From an uncultured Bacteroidales bacterium (GTDB lineage Bacteria > Bacteroidota > Bacteroidia > Bacteroidales > Bacteroidaceae), in the NCBI GenBank assembly GCA_937906165.1, contig CALCYA010000003.1:1-30426 (forward strand): DNA of 30,426 bases, written 5' to 3'. The position numbers were made by a program, and so were the translations under genes. The notes beneath the pieces were generated by a model. It saw nothing but the letters and a program-made list of their open reading frames with translations, searched no databases and was not told the origin of the DNA. Positions 8,233 through 15,904 of this stretch are shown here, piece by piece (the stretch's first letter is position 1; each line of letters begins with the position of its first letter).

Positions 8233-9000
8233 TTAATCGTTCCAAGAAAAGCCGATAGAAGATGCGAACGCTTTCGCACGCTCAAGGTCCTCGGGAGTAT
8301 CGATACCGATTGTCTCGATGTCGGTAACACCCACCTTGATTCTATAACCGTTCTCAAGCCATCTCAACTGCTCGAGCGACTCGGCCTTCTCCATTGGAGA
8401 CTGTGGGAGTACTGTCAGCTCCTCAAGAATATCTGCACGGTAGGCATATATCCCGAGATGCTTGTAGAATGTATGGTTCTCGAGCCACTTCTCGCGCTCC
8501 ACCCCACGCAGATAAGGCACTACAGAGCGGCTGAAATAAAGCGCAAAGCCTTTCTCGTCCAAAACAACTTTAGGCGAGTTCGGACACTCAAGACGTTCAA
8601 TGCCATCAGCAACTTCAAAAGGCTTCACCAAAGTTGCGACATCCACACCCTCGGCATCAAAACAACCTATAAGAGCATTCACCTGTTTTGGCTGGATAAA
8701 AGGCTCATCACCCTGTATATTCACAATGACGTCACAATCAAGGCCAAGACGCTTGTATGCGTCAAGACAACGCTCTGTACCGTTCTTGCAATCTTCTGAT
8801 GTCATTACGACATTGCCGCCAAAAGAGCTCACGGCATCATAGATGCGCTTATCATCGGTTGCAACATACAAATCGTCAAAACAGTCTTTCACCTGCTCAT
8901 ACACGCGCTGGATTACAGGTTTGCCGCCAAGCATAGCCAATGGCTTGCCGGGAAAACGAGTCGACGCATAACGCGCTGGGATAATTCCTACAAATTTCAT
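8233..9000 (-). CDS. kdsB: 3-deoxy-manno-octulosonate cytidylyltransferase
   Basis: This 255-residue enzyme couples CTP with Kdo to make CMP-Kdo, the activated sugar for the lipopolysaccharide inner core, in the cytoplasm. The N-terminal nucleotide-binding signature is intact (IIPARYASTRFPGKPL, residues 6-21), and the family motifs NIQGDEPFI (about 93-101) and the C-terminal IDTPEDLERA are present. The length is normal. It starts 24 bases after the stop of the PBP1A gene and ends 10 bases before the chosen M16 start, so it is probably co-transcribed with both; a joint peptidoglycan/LPS envelope unit makes sense. Confidence 0.95.
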   Translation of the reverse strand: MKFVGIIPARYASTRFPGKPLAMLGGKPVIQRVYEQVKDCFDDLYVATDDKRIYDAVSSFGGNVVMTSEDCKNGTERCLDAYKRLGLDCDVIVNIQGDEPFIQPKQVNALIGCFDAEGVDVATLVKPFEVADGIERLECPNSPKVVLDEKGFALYFSRSVVPYLRGVEREKWLENHTFYKHLGIYAYRADILEELTVLPQSPMEKAESLEQLRWLENGYRIKVGVTDIETIGIDTPEDLERAKAFASSIGFSWND

Positions 9001-9024
9001 ATTCTGTTGTGTTTTATTCCATTA

Positions 9025-11418
9025 TCAATTAAAGAAATCGGCAAAGCCATCCTCCTCTTCATCAGAGTCGGTTTCACCTTCATCGGCGGCCTCGACACTT
9101 GGCAAACCTATCGGCTCAAGCGCCTCTTCCTCTTCTTTCTGTAACAGCAGGCTCTTGCAAGGATCGAAATCCTCCGGGATATCGAACTTCTCCTCCTGCG
9201 AATAAGGGAGATTCTTGTCGGCATACACCTTATTCATATAAATACCCCAGATAGGCAGAGCCATTGATGCACCCTGTCCATCGGCCATACGGTCAAAGTG
9301 GATGTCACGCTCCTCGCCACCTACCCAGCATCCTGTAACAAGCGAGGGAGTAAAGCCCATGAACCAGCCATCGGCATTATCGTTTGTCGTACCGGTCTTG
9401 CCACCCATGTCGGCATGAATCTTATGGTTACGTCTCACGCGGGTACCGGTACCCTCATTGATGACCGCACGCAGCATCTCAATCATTTTATATGAGCTCT
9501 CCTCGCTTATGACCTCGTTCTTGCGCGCAACGAAAGTTGCAAGCACATTGCCGGCATTGTCCTCGATTCTTGTCACCATAAGAGGCGAAGTACGTATACC
9601 CTTTCCAACAAATGCCGTATATGCGCTCACCATCTCCATTACCGATGCCTCACAAGGGCCAAGGCAAAGAGAAGGTACAGGCTGTATATCCTTGTTCAGG
9701 AGACCGAACTGGTGAATGAGTTTCTTCAATGAATATGGACTGAGCTTGCTCATAAGGTAAGCCGATATCCAGTTGTTCGATGTCTGTAATCCCCAACGGA
9801 GTGTCACAGTCTCACCGATTCTCTGTTTGGATGCATTTCGGGGGCTCCACACCTGGCCACTCTCCGTAATGATTGTCTGCTTGACATTCTGTGTCTCGTC
9901 ACATGGAGAGAAACCATGCTCCATTGCCAATGAATAGAGGAAAGGCTTGATTGTAGAGCCCACCTGACGGCGGCCCACTCCAGCCATATCATATTTGAAT
10001 TGATTGTAGTTTGTTCCACCCACATACGCCTTGACCTCACCGGTCAAAGGATCCATAGAGACAACACCCGTACGCAGGAAGAACTTATAATACTTGAGCG
10101 AATCCATTGGAGTCATCACCGTATCCTTGCGTCCATCATATGTAAAGATATCCATTTCAACGGGCGTGTTGAATGCCTCCACTATCTCCTCTTCGCTGAA
10201 GCCACTCTTCTTCATTGTACGGTAACGGTCGCTTTGCTTCATTGCACGGTTCATGATAGCCTCCACCTCCGACACTTTCAGTTTTTCGGTGAACGGTGCC
10301 GTCTTCTTACCCTTCTTCGCCTTGAAGAACTTGGGCTGAAGGTCACCTACCATCTGCTGCTCCACAGCCTCCTCAAGATACCTCTGCATCCTTGAGTCAA
10401 TGGTTGTATATATTTTCAGGCCATCGGTGTAAAGGTTGTAATAATCGCCGTTAGGCTTCTTGTTCTTGTTACACCATCCGAAGAGAGGATCCTGCTCCCA
10501 ATTGAGTGAGTCCTCATAATACTTCTGCATCTGCCAACCGCGATAATCAGACTTATCGGGTTCCTTTGCAGTAAGATAAAGACGAAGATATTCGCGGAAA
10601 TAGGTAGCCAGACCCGATTTGTGGTCAGCCGAGTGATAGTCGAGCACCAACGGCAAAGCCGACAATGAGTCTTTTTCTTCGGCTGTTATGTAACCGGCCT
10701 TCTCCATCTGCATAAGTACCACGTTACGGCGATCTCTTGTCTTCTCGGGACGACGGCGGGGATTGTAAAGCGATGAGTTCTTGCACATTCCCACAAGGGT
10801 TGCAGCCTCTTCTATGGCAAGCTGGCTCGGCAACTTGCCGAAATAGACATTCGCTGCGCTCTTGATACCCACCGCATTGTTTCCGAAGTCATATTTATTG
10901 AGATAGAGGCTTATGATCTCCTCCTTTGTATACTGGCGCTCAAGCTGCACTGCAATCACCCACTCGATAGGTTTCTGTGTAACACGGCCCATCTTGCTGC
11001 CGGCGACCTCGGTATACAACAGTTTGGCAAGCTGCTGGGTAATGGTACTGCCACCGCCTGAACCCGACTGTCTCAGCAACACAGTCTTAACCACCGCACG
11101 TACAAGCGACTTCGCATCAATACCCGAATGTTGCGCAAAGCGCACATCCTCGGTTGCTATAAGTGCACGGATAAGATTGGGCGAAATGGAATCATACTCA
11201 ACATAAACACGGTTCTCCTGACTCAATGACCATGTACCCAATTCAACGCCATCGGCAGAAAGCACCTGTGATGCAAACTTGTATTCCGGGTCGGCAAGTT
11301 CCTTCATGTCGGGCACATAACCAATCCACCCTTTCGCAACTGCAAAGAAGAAAAGGAATATAGCCAACAATCCGGCCAGGAAGGCCACCCAAAGCCCAAT
11401 GATTATCTTTTTCAGCAT
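9025..11418 (-). CDS. Penicillin-binding protein 1A (bifunctional transglycosylase/transpeptidase)
   Basis: This 797-residue class A PBP polymerises and cross-links peptidoglycan in the periplasm. It has a single N-terminal membrane anchor (about residues 5-27). The GT51 domain covers about 65-240, with catalytic E90 in ATEDVRFAQHSG and the GGSTITQQLAK motif (122-132). The transpeptidase domain has S488 in STIK, SNN at 547-549 and KTGTT at 674-678, so all active-site motifs are intact. The tail is acidic (many E and D in the last 30 residues). The open frame extends upstream to 11550, but the ATG at 11418 directly precedes the membrane anchor, as in the family. kdsB follows after 24 bases. 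Confidence 0.93.
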   Translation of the reverse strand: MLKKIIIGLWVAFLAGLLAIFLFFFAVAKGWIGYVPDMKELADPEYKFASQVLSADGVELGTWSLSQENRVYVEYDSISPNLIRALIATEDVRFAQHSGIDAKSLVRAVVKTVLLRQSGSGGGSTITQQLAKLLYTEVAGSKMGRVTQKPIEWVIAVQLERQYTKEEIISLYLNKYDFGNNAVGIKSAANVYFGKLPSQLAIEEAATLVGMCKNSSLYNPRRRPEKTRDRRNVVLMQMEKAGYITAEEKDSLSALPLVLDYHSADHKSGLATYFREYLRLYLTAKEPDKSDYRGWQMQKYYEDSLNWEQDPLFGWCNKNKKPNGDYYNLYTDGLKIYTTIDSRMQRYLEEAVEQQMVGDLQPKFFKAKKGKKTAPFTEKLKVSEVEAIMNRAMKQSDRYRTMKKSGFSEEEIVEAFNTPVEMDIFTYDGRKDTVMTPMDSLKYYKFFLRTGVVSMDPLTGEVKAYVGGTNYNQFKYDMAGVGRRQVGSTIKPFLYSLAMEHGFSPCDETQNVKQTIITESGQVWSPRNASKQRIGETVTLRWGLQTSNNWISAYLMSKLSPYSLKKLIHQFGLLNKDIQPVPSLCLGPCEASVMEMVSAYTAFVGKGIRTSPLMVTRIEDNAGNVLATFVARKNEVISEESSYKMIEMLRAVINEGTGTRVRRNHKIHADMGGKTGTTNDNADGWFMGFTPSLVTGCWVGGEERDIHFDRMADGQGASMALPIWGIYMNKVYADKNLPYSQEEKFDIPEDFDPCKSLLLQKEEEEALEPIGLPSVEAADEGETDSDEEEDGFADFFN

Positions 11419-11517
11419 AAGTGTCGTTTTAAAGTGTTTGTAAAGGCCGGAAGTTGCGCAGCAAACTCTGCCAGCGCCACAAATGGGCACTACCCACGCA
11501 ACACGCCTAATTTCCTG

Positions 11518-11525
11518 CAAAATTA
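11518..11525 (-). promoter_or_regulatory. -7 box for the PBP1A-kdsB-M16 operon
   Basis: TAATTTTG on the minus strand matches TAnnTTTG, about 100 bases before the PBP1A start. A TTG lies 22 bases further upstream, slightly beyond the preferred spacing. Confidence 0.4.
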
Positions 11526-11595
11526 ATACAAATATTTCAATTAAAGGCAACCTTTACTCGTGCTTTATTTTTTTAAAATAAATAAGCTTCGGATA

Positions 11596-11626
11596 TTGTC
11601 AGAACGGCAACTTTCAATTACCTTTG
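11596..11626 (+). promoter_or_regulatory. Promoter of the pyrBI operon
   Basis: TTG at 11596-11598, then 20 bases, then TACCTTTG at 11619-11626, an exact TAnnTTTG box. The leader to the pyrB ATG is about 80 bases. No clear attenuator hairpin with a T-run was seen in it, so pyrimidine control, if any, is not evident. Confidence 0.55.
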
Positions 11627-11714
11627 CGAAAACAGGCCAACGACATATGCAATGCAGGCAAAAACAGGTCTGCGCTGTGTCGCGCCATTCAAAACAAGGA
11701 AAACATATTGGACT

Positions 11715-12629
11715 ATGAAAAGTAGAAGTTTAGTATCTATCAATGATCTCAGCCGTGACAAGATACTCTCATTGCTGGAGACAGCCGAGAAATTCGAGCA
11801 GAACCCAAATAGCAAAATCCTTGACGGCCGTGTTGTCGGCTCTCTCTTCTTTGAGCCGTCGACCCGTACACGCCTCAGCTTTGAGACAGCTGCCAACCGT
11901 CTTGGAGCACGCGTAATCGGCTTCAGCGACGCTGCAACAAGTTCGTCAAGCAAAGGCGAGACCCTCAAGGACACGATAATGATGGTATCAAGCTACGCCG
12001 ACGTCATTGTGATGCGCCACCGCCTCGAAGGTGCTGCGCGCTATGCAAGCGAGGTGTCCCCCGTCCCTGTCATCAATGCCGGTGACGGAGCCAACCAGCA
12101 CCCTTCCCAGACAATGCTCGACCTCTACTCTATCCTGAAGACCCAAGGCACTCTCGAAGGTCTTAACATACACCTTGTAGGCGACCTCAAGTACGGACGC
12201 ACAGTACACTCGCTGCTGCACGCCATGCGCCACTTCAAACCGACATTCCACTTTATCGCACCCGAGGAGTTGCACATGCCCGAGGAGTACCGCATCTTCT
12301 GCCGCGAAAACGGCATCCCGTTCACCGAGACAACCGAGTTCAATGAGGATGTGATCGCATCGGCCGACATCATCTACATGACCCGCGTACAGCGTGAGCG
12401 CTTCAGCGACCTCATGGAATATGAGAAGGTGAAGAACTGCTACCGTCTGACAAACTCAATGCTTGCCAACACAAAGGAGAACCTGCGCATCCTGCACCCG
12501 CTGCCACGCGTCAACGAGATTGCGCACGATGTTGACGAGAACCCAAAGGCATACTATTTCCAGCAGGCACAGAACGGACTTTATGTGCGCGAGGCACTTA
12601 TCTGCGATGTACTTGACATTAAAATCTAA
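11715..12629 (+). CDS. pyrB: Aspartate carbamoyltransferase catalytic subunit
   Basis: This 304-residue enzyme condenses carbamoyl phosphate with aspartate, the first committed step of pyrimidine synthesis. The carbamoyl-phosphate motif FEPSTRTR (residues 46-53) is intact, as are the mobile-loop region (SSSKGETL), HPSQ in the middle and HPLPR near the C-terminus. The length fits the E. coli type that assembles with PyrI. The open frame reaches up to 11652, but the extra 21 residues have no family counterpart and the ATG at 11715 is right for the family. pyrI follows 15 bases later. Confidence 0.97.
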   Translation: MKSRSLVSINDLSRDKILSLLETAEKFEQNPNSKILDGRVVGSLFFEPSTRTRLSFETAANRLGARVIGFSDAATSSSSKGETLKDTIMMVSSYADVIVMRHRLEGAARYASEVSPVPVINAGDGANQHPSQTMLDLYSILKTQGTLEGLNIHLVGDLKYGRTVHSLLHAMRHFKPTFHFIAPEELHMPEEYRIFCRENGIPFTETTEFNEDVIASADIIYMTRVQRERFSDLMEYEKVKNCYRLTNSMLANTKENLRILHPLPRVNEIAHDVDENPKAYYFQQAQNGLYVREALICDVLDIKI

Positions 12630-12644
12630 AGGACAAAAGAAACC

Positions 12645-13109
12645 ATGAACGAGAACAACAAACACGCCATGCAGGTATCAGCGCTCTGCAACGGCACCGT
12701 AATTGACCATATACCCGCTGACAAGCTCTTTGCAGTAGTGACACTGCTTGACATTCCGGCAATGAAAAGCAATGTAACGATAGGCTACAACCTCGACAGC
12801 AAGAAGATAGGCAAAAAAGGACTCATCAAGATTGCCGACTGCTTCTTCACAGAAGACGACTTGAGCAAGATCTCCGTAGTAGCCCCCAATGTTGTCATCA
12901 ACACCATACGTGACTACAAGGTGGTAGAGAAACGTGAGTTGAAACTCCCCGATGAGTTGCATGACATCATCAAGTGCAACAACCTCAACTGTGTAACGAA
13001 CAACGAGCCAATGGCAACACACTTCTACGTGTCGAACCGCGAGGAGGGCACTCTCAAATGCCGTTATTGCGAGAAGGAGGTCAACATCAACAATGTAGAG
13101 TTGCTTTAA
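12645..13109 (+). CDS. pyrI: Aspartate carbamoyltransferase regulatory subunit
   Basis: This 154-residue chain binds nucleotide effectors and holds PyrB trimers together. The C-terminal zinc site is complete: C111 and C116 (CNNLNC) with C139 and C142 (CRYC). The N-terminal allosteric domain contains the expected VTLLDIP and IGYNL segments. An AAAGGA ribosome-binding site overlaps the pyrB stop 12 bases upstream. The next gene begins two bases after its stop codon. Confidence 0.96.
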   Translation: MNENNKHAMQVSALCNGTVIDHIPADKLFAVVTLLDIPAMKSNVTIGYNLDSKKIGKKGLIKIADCFFTEDDLSKISVVAPNVVINTIRDYKVVEKRELKLPDELHDIIKCNNLNCVTNNEPMATHFYVSNREEGTLKCRYCEKEVNINNVELL

Positions 13110-13110
13110 C

Positions 13111-13677
13111 ATGAAGATTGACTGGAAGCCGGGCACGATGATATACCCGCTGCCTGCCGTACTCATAACCTGTGGCAGCTCGCCCGAGAATTACAACATG
13201 CTCACCGTGTCGTGGGTGGGTACAACATGTACCAACCCGGCAATGTGCTATATATCGGTGCGCCCCGAAAGACACTCCTACCCCATAATCAAAGAGAGCG
13301 GGGAATTTGTTATAAACCTGACAACAGCAAGCATGGCACGTGCAACCGACTGGTGCGGTGTACGCTCGGGAGCTGACCATGACAAGGCCAAGGAGACCGG
13401 GCTCACATACGGCCCTTCAAAGGTTGTGAAAGCCCCCATCATCATGGAATCACCTTTGAGCATCGAATGCCGTGTCAAGCAGGTCATCCCATTGGGTTCA
13501 CATGACATGTTCCTTGCCGAGGTTGTCAACGTACAGGCCGACGACCGTTATCTCAATCCCGAGACCGGAGAATGGAATCTTGCTGCCGCCGACCCGTTGG
13601 TATACACCCACGGAAAGTATTTCCATCTGGGAGAATTCATCGGCAAGTTCGGTTGGAGTGTAAAGAAGAACAAATAA
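13111..13677 (+). CDS. Flavin reductase-like domain protein
   Basis: This 188-residue protein belongs to the flavin-reductase-like (FMN-binding split barrel) family. The N-terminal PLPAVLITCGSSPENYNMLTVSW and the CYISVRPERHSYPIIKESGEFVINL segments are typical, and the length is normal. It probably binds FMN and reduces or stores flavin for a partner; the partner is unknown. It starts with one base between it and the pyrI stop, so it is firmly in the pyrBI transcript, although no pyrimidine role is known for this family. A flavin link to dihydroorotate dehydrogenase would be pure speculation. Confidence 0.85.
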   Translation: MKIDWKPGTMIYPLPAVLITCGSSPENYNMLTVSWVGTTCTNPAMCYISVRPERHSYPIIKESGEFVINLTTASMARATDWCGVRSGADHDKAKETGLTYGPSKVVKAPIIMESPLSIECRVKQVIPLGSHDMFLAEVVNVQADDRYLNPETGEWNLAAADPLVYTHGKYFHLGEFIGKFGWSVKKNK

Positions 13678-13691
13678 GAAGCCATAACAGG

Positions 13692-14384
13692 ATGCGTAAT
13701 CTCATCATATACCTATTTCTTCTGCTCCCTTTGTGCGCCAATGCCCAAGAGAGCAAGAAGCGGATAAGACTCAACGCAGGAGTGAAGGTCGGTTTCCAGG
13801 CTATCACCTACAATGACCCCACCTTCGAGATAGAGGGTTACACCTTTAACGAGAACACCATCCAGAGCAACAAGATCGGATACACGCTCGCCCCATTCCT
13901 ACGCCTCTCACGTGGAAGGTACTACATACAGACCGAGGCGGCTTTTGGAATCACACGCCATAGTTTTGACTTCACCGACACACGCCAGAGCAGTGTTTCC
14001 GACATAGAACCCAACATCCCGGAATACACCCTCAAGACCTATTGCGTGCAGGTACCGCTACTCTTCGGATACGAGTTCATAAAGCAGGAGAAATACGGTA
14101 TGAGTTTCTTTACCGGTCCGAAGACGAAATTCGTCTTCACCGCACATGACGAACAGCTTTTCAAGCATTTCGCGTATGACGACCTTGAAGAGGTCCTTGA
14201 AAAGAAGACTTACTATTGGGAGTTCGGCCTTGGCGTAAAGATTTACAACGTATTCTTTGACTTTGTATACGATCTGGGGCTTACCGATGCATCGGAATTC
14301 ATCCGCGCCCCGAAAGTAAACAAAGAGTTCAAGACCAGACGCAAGGACAATATCTTGAGTTTCTCGGTTGGAATGATTTTTTAA
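13692..14384 (+). CDS. PorT-like outer-membrane beta-barrel protein
   Basis: This 230-residue exported protein has a signal peptide (about residues 1-19, LLPLCANAQ). The mature part is made of alternating amphipathic strands ending in the hydrophobic-aromatic FSVGMIF, as in eight-stranded barrels of the PorT/OmpW-like outer-membrane group in Bacteroidota. The open frame starts earlier inside the flavin reductase, but ATG at 13692, 14 bases after that gene, begins a proper signal peptide. It closes the pyrBI operon and is followed by a strong hairpin. Its molecular role is not known; PorT itself serves type IX secretion, but this assignment is only by fold type. Confidence 0.75.
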   Translation: MRNLIIYLFLLLPLCANAQESKKRIRLNAGVKVGFQAITYNDPTFEIEGYTFNENTIQSNKIGYTLAPFLRLSRGRYYIQTEAAFGITRHSFDFTDTRQSSVSDIEPNIPEYTLKTYCVQVPLLFGYEFIKQEKYGMSFFTGPKTKFVFTAHDEQLFKHFAYDDLEEVLEKKTYYWEFGLGVKIYNVFFDFVYDLGLTDASEFIRAPKVNKEFKTRRKDNILSFSVGMIF

Positions 14385-14401
14385 ATCAACGGCACCAACA
14401 G

Positions 14402-14445
14402 ATACAACAAATGCGGCAGAGCAACCTCTGCCGCATTTGTTGTAT
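14402..14445. terminator. Bidirectional terminator, 20-bp perfect stem
   Basis: Bases 14402-14421 pair perfectly with 14426-14445 around a CAAC loop, with GC-rich top (GCGGCAGAG). It lies between the convergent PorT-like gene (stop at 14384) and glyA (stop at 14459). AT-rich flanks on both sides can serve as T-tracts, so it probably stops both transcripts. Confidence 0.85.
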
Positions 14446-14458
14446 TATTCAGGATTAA

Positions 14459-15739
14459 TCAATACGCAAACAACGGGAACTCCGCCATTGTCTCGTTCAC
14501 CTTTGCGCGCACTGCTGCTATCACCTTCTCATCCTCGGGTGCATTGAGCACAGTCTCAATCATCTCGGCAATGAAAGGCATCATATCCTCCTTTACGCCA
14601 CGTGTGGTGATTGCCGGGGTACCCAGACGGATACCTGAAGTCTGGAACGCGCTGCGTGTATCGAACGGCACCATATTCTTGTTTGCTGTGATATCGGCTG
14701 CCACAAGGGCCTTCTCGGCCACCTTACCTGTGAGGTCGGGATATTTGCTTCGAAGGTCTACAAGCATAGAATGGTTGTCTGTTCCACCCGATACAATGCC
14801 GAATCCACGGTCCATAAGTTCTTGGGCAAGAGTTGCCGCATTCAGTTTCACCTGCGCCTGATACTCCTTGAACTCCGGTTGCAGAGCCTCGCCGAATGCA
14901 ACTGCCTTTGCGGCAATGACATGCTCAAGCGGACCGCCCTGAATACCGGGGAACACCGCCGAGTCGAGCAGCTGCGACATCATCTTCACCTCACCCTTGG
15001 GAGTTGTCTTGCCCCATGGATTGGGAAAATCCTTGCCCAGAATGATGACACCGCCACGAGGACCACGCAAGGTCTTGTGTGTGGTAGAAGTCACTATATG
15101 GGCATACTTTACAGGATTATCAAGCAATCCTGCCGCAATCAGGCCTGCCGGATGTGCCATATCCACCATGAGTATCGCACCAACCTTGTCGGCAATCTCG
15201 CGCATACGCTTGTAGTCCCACTCGCGCGAATAGGCCGAACCGCCACCTATAATCATCTTGGGTTTCTCACGCAGGGCGACCTCTTCCATCTGGTCATAGT
15301 CGACACGGCCTGTCTCGGCATTCACATTATACTCACAAGGTGTATATATGAGTCCTGACGTGTTCACAGCAGAACCGTGTGAGAGGTGACCTCCATGTGC
15401 CAAATTAAGTCCCATAAACTTGTCACCAGGGTTGAGAACAGCCAGGAACACCGCAGCATTGGCCTGCGCACCTGAATGAGGCTGCACGTTCACCCACTCG
15501 GCATCATAAAGCTCTTTCAAGCGCTCACGTGCAATATCCTCCACTATGTCAACAACCTCACAACCGCCATAATAGCGCTTGCCGGGATAACCCTCGGCAT
15601 ATTTGTTTGTCAACACAGAGCCCATAGCCTGCATCACCTCGTTGCTCACGAAGTTCTCCGATGCAATAAGTTCAATACCCTTTAACTGACGACGGTATTC
15701 CGTCTCGATAAGCTGAAAAATATGTCTGTCACGTTTCAT
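14459..15739 (-). CDS. glyA: Serine hydroxymethyltransferase
   Basis: This 426-residue PLP enzyme converts serine and tetrahydrofolate into glycine and 5,10-methylene-tetrahydrofolate. The N-terminal LIASENFVS motif (about 24-32), HSGAQAN (88-94) and the cofactor lysine K222 in STTHKTLRGPRGG are all intact. The sequence looks very like Bacteroides GlyA over its whole length, including the end PLFAY. I chose ATG at 15739 (MKRD...), the usual family start; the frame could be opened two codons earlier only from a TTG. It is monocistronic, with a -7 box upstream and the shared terminator downstream. Confidence 0.97.
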   Translation of the reverse strand: MKRDRHIFQLIETEYRRQLKGIELIASENFVSNEVMQAMGSVLTNKYAEGYPGKRYYGGCEVVDIVEDIARERLKELYDAEWVNVQPHSGAQANAAVFLAVLNPGDKFMGLNLAHGGHLSHGSAVNTSGLIYTPCEYNVNAETGRVDYDQMEEVALREKPKMIIGGGSAYSREWDYKRMREIADKVGAILMVDMAHPAGLIAAGLLDNPVKYAHIVTSTTHKTLRGPRGGVIILGKDFPNPWGKTTPKGEVKMMSQLLDSAVFPGIQGGPLEHVIAAKAVAFGEALQPEFKEYQAQVKLNAATLAQELMDRGFGIVSGGTDNHSMLVDLRSKYPDLTGKVAEKALVAADITANKNMVPFDTRSAFQTSGIRLGTPAITTRGVKEDMMPFIAEMIETVLNAPEDEKVIAAVRAKVNETMAEFPLFAY

Positions 15740-15787
15740 AGTCAATAGATTTTAAATTCTCTTAGTCATCTGTAATTTCTGTCACAA

Positions 15788-15795
15788 CAAAGGTA
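15788..15795 (-). promoter_or_regulatory. -7 box of glyA
   Basis: TACCTTTG on the minus strand is an exact TAnnTTTG match about 50 bases before the glyA ATG. No clear -33 TTTG is seen in the AT-rich DNA behind it. Confidence 0.5.
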
Positions 15796-15827
15796 CAAAA
15801 ATGTTTTTTATTTAAATTAATTTATCC

Positions 15828-15835
15828 TATTTTTG
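15828..15835 (+). promoter_or_regulatory. -7 box of the hexosaminidase gene
   Basis: TATTTTTG matches TAnnTTTG about 70 bases before the ATG at 15905. It lies back to back with the glyA box, 32 bases apart, so the two divergent promoters may influence each other. Confidence 0.4.
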
Positions 15836-15904
15836 TGTAGTTTGGTATTTTATAGGCAATACAAAGGAATCATATCAAATAATTACTAACCATAAACAAA
15901 CATT

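Noticed and set aside
11652..11714. Longer pyrB start
   Set aside because: The 21 extra residues have no counterpart in aspartate carbamoyltransferases and would lie directly at the predicted transcription start.
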